This document shows, one piece after another, positions 5,322-6,762 of a stretch of 6,762 nucleotides of DNA. This stretch comes from Campylobacteraceae bacterium. Lineage in GTDB: Bacteria; Campylobacterota; Campylobacteria; Campylobacterales; Sulfurospirillaceae. The stretch is from assembly GCA_027011025.1 (NCBI GenBank), contig JALVAU010000346.1:1-6762 (forward strand), read 5' to 3'. Every line of letters starts with the position of its first letter. The first letter of the stretch is position 1. A program made the position numbers and the translations under genes. Below the pieces are notes generated by a model. The model saw only the letters and a list, made by a program, of their open reading frames with translations, did not search any database and had not been told where the DNA came from.

Positions 5322-6762
5322 AAAGCTAAAAAATTTGGATTTAAAGCCTATATCACCTATCTTTGCATACTGTATAGATGCCCCTTTTAGATTTTTTACT
5401 TCTTGATACAGTAAGCCAAGTGCATATCTACTTTCCATATTGTCAGGGTCTATTAGTTTAGATAATTCTAGTAAAGCTATGGCATTTTGGGTGTGTTTTG
5501 CACCTATGGATGCAACTGCTGCTAAAAAAATTGTTCTACTATCTTTTTGTTTATGCTCATCTATAAGTTTATTGTACAACACATAAGACTCTTCAAAATT
5601 ATGGGTAAATATATCAAGATAAGCTAGTGTATTTGTAAGAGCTTGTGTATCATCTCTCTCTAGAGGTAGAACTTTTTTTATTTCATCTCTCTTGTGGAAG
5701 AGCATGCCTGAGATTTGAAGCAGTTTAACATACTGACTTCTAGCAATTTGTGGACCATAGTAAAAACTACTCATATCTAAAGAGCTATTTTTAAAATCTA
5801 TTTGAAATGCTTTTGCATAATCTTTTATGCTTTTTTGGGAATTTTTCATATCAAAATAGATGATATTGCTCAACAAGTCATTTGGCAACAGTGCTTTTAA
5901 CTCTTGAGTTTTAACTCTGTAAAACTTTTGATTTGATATTTTTTGTGAAATGATAATATCAAAAACCAAATTTAAAGGATTTTTATTTTTATCAGTTTCA
6001 ATCCATCTTGATAGTGAGAATTGATTGTTTTCACTTAAATTTAGAAGAGACATATATAGATTGACATCTTTTAATTTTTTATCAAAATTTATACTTGCTT
6101 TTATATCATCACTCAATTTTGCTATATTCTTATGAATTAATTTACCTGTAAATACAGCATAAACTCCTGCTAGATAGTTTGTATTATCTAGATGATAACT
6201 ATTTGCAAAATGTTTGTAAGCAAGGGCATAATTTCCCATTTGTGCATATGTTAAAGCTAGATCATAGTGTAAAATAGAGTGTTGAGGATATGAAGGCAAG
6301 AGAGATTTAAAGATTTTATTTGCTTGAAGCGTATGATTTGAGAGTGCCTTTTTTATGCCTTTTCCTATGGAGTAGTTTACCTTGGAGATGGTAGAGCTTG
6401 TCTTTAGGTAAGATAGAGCCGGAGCCAACCTGTCTAAAAACAGATTTAATCCACCCTTCCTGATGTATTCTACAGTTTGACTTGCATTAAACACCTTGTA
6501 GGGTGAAAAATAAAATAGTATGGAGTATATATTTTCTTCATTATAAAAAAGCTCTTTTGTAAACTCTTTTTGTGCGATATTTACATCGAAAAGAGACTTT
6601 TTTAATATTGTTTTGATTGGATATATCTCTTTTTTGTCTCTTTTGTTTAGTTTTTGAAAATCTTTTAGTAGTGTTGCACTGGTTTTTAAATTTCCCAGCT
6701 GGTTTTCTACCAAAGCCAAAGCCATCTTTAGTTTTATCGGTTCATCAGTGTAGTTTAGTGAT
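5307..6762 (-). CDS. TPR-repeat protein, C-terminal part (5' end outside window)
   Basis: Minus-strand frame open to the window edge. An ATG at 6723-6725 is in frame, but the frame continues upstream as SLNYTDEPIKLK without a stop and without an RBS. That Met is therefore probably internal, and the visible part is about 484 residues. Counting from that Met, TPR-like helix pairs appear at about 151-182 (HYDLALTYAQMGNYALAYKH), 362-395, 398-430 and 432-464, and a less regular helical repeat at about 126-148. The middle (about 190-350) is helical but degenerate. No membrane segment or signal peptide lies in the visible part. TPR arrays are protein-binding scaffolds. Campylobacterota have large TPR motility proteins (PflA, PflB) around the flagellar motor, and this could be such a protein, but I cannot distinguish it from other TPR proteins. 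The gene converges on leuA and its stop codon (TAG) lies inside the shared terminator hairpin. Confidence 0.8.
   Translation of the reverse strand, partial: SLNYTDEPIKLKMALALVENQLGNLKTSATLLKDFQKLNKRDKKEIYPIKTILKKSLFDVNIAQKEFTKELFYNEENIYSILFYFSPYKVFNASQTVEYIRKGGLNLFLDRLAPALSYLKTSSTISKVNYSIGKGIKKALSNHTLQANKIFKSLLPSYPQHSILHYDLALTYAQMGNYALAYKHFANSYHLDNTNYLAGVYAVFTGKLIHKNIAKLSDDIKASINFDKKLKDVNLYMSLLNLSENNQFSLSRWIETDKNKNPLNLVFDIIISQKISNQKFYRVKTQELKALLPNDLLSNIIYFDMKNSQKSIKDYAKAFQIDFKNSSLDMSSFYYGPQIARSQYVKLLQISGMLFHKRDEIKKVLPLERDDTQALTNTLAYLDIFTHNFEESYVLYNKLIDEHKQKDSRTIFLAAVASIGAKHTQNAIALLELSKLIDPDNMESRYALGLLYQEVKNLKGASIQYAKIGDIGFKSKFFSFKIDM

Noticed and set aside
1..6762. tRNA, rRNA, CRISPR arrays, insertion sequences or prophage elements
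   Set aside because: No cloverleaf, regularly spaced repeats, transposase or terminal repeats were found; composition is uniform and the genes are ordinary core genes.

Overview
The window looks like chromosomal DNA of a mesophilic Campylobacterota (Epsilonproteobacteria). It is AT-rich and densely packed. The order prmA end, ftsH, a phosphatidylserine-decarboxylase-like gene, pssA matches the arrangement I recall from Campylobacter and Helicobacter. A leuA gene following this cluster would suit a free-living relative such as Sulfurimonas, but the genus is inference.

Layout. Positions 1-3364 (+) are a tight, probably co-transcribed block. It holds the last nine codons of a gene that is probably prmA, then ftsH (membrane AAA+ protease), a short membrane protein of the phosphatidylserine decarboxylase family that appears to have lost its catalytic His and self-cleaving Ser, and pssA (phosphatidylserine synthase), which overlaps the preceding gene by 17 nt. 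Positions 3365-3730 carry no conventional gene but are full of regulatory structure. A sigma-70-type promoter overlaps the pssA stop. It is followed by a 32-codon ORF with a strong Shine-Dalgarno and five Leu codons among its last nine sense codons, then a perfect 7-bp palindrome, then a 53-codon ORF whose stop overlaps the leuA start (ATGA), and a perfect 13-bp inverted repeat whose 3' arm runs into the leuA ribosome binding site. leuA (2-isopropylmalate synthase, 514 aa) follows and ends at a strong hairpin terminator. Convergent to it, on the minus strand, is a large TPR-repeat protein whose 5' end lies outside the window.

How the parts work together. ftsH, the decarboxylase-like gene and pssA link membrane protein quality control with phospholipid head-group synthesis. 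leuA catalyses the first committed step of leucine synthesis. Its 5' region looks like a leucine-responsive leader. The leader peptide uses CTC/CTG Leu codons (4 of 6 Leu) that leuA itself nearly avoids (2 of 36 Leu). There is no intrinsic terminator between leader and leuA. The layout suggests instead a translational relay: a Leu-rich leader, then a second small ORF, then leuA through stop/start overlap and melting of an RBS-adjacent hairpin. This arrangement is the most interesting part of the window. The mechanism is inference and needs conservation or experimental support.
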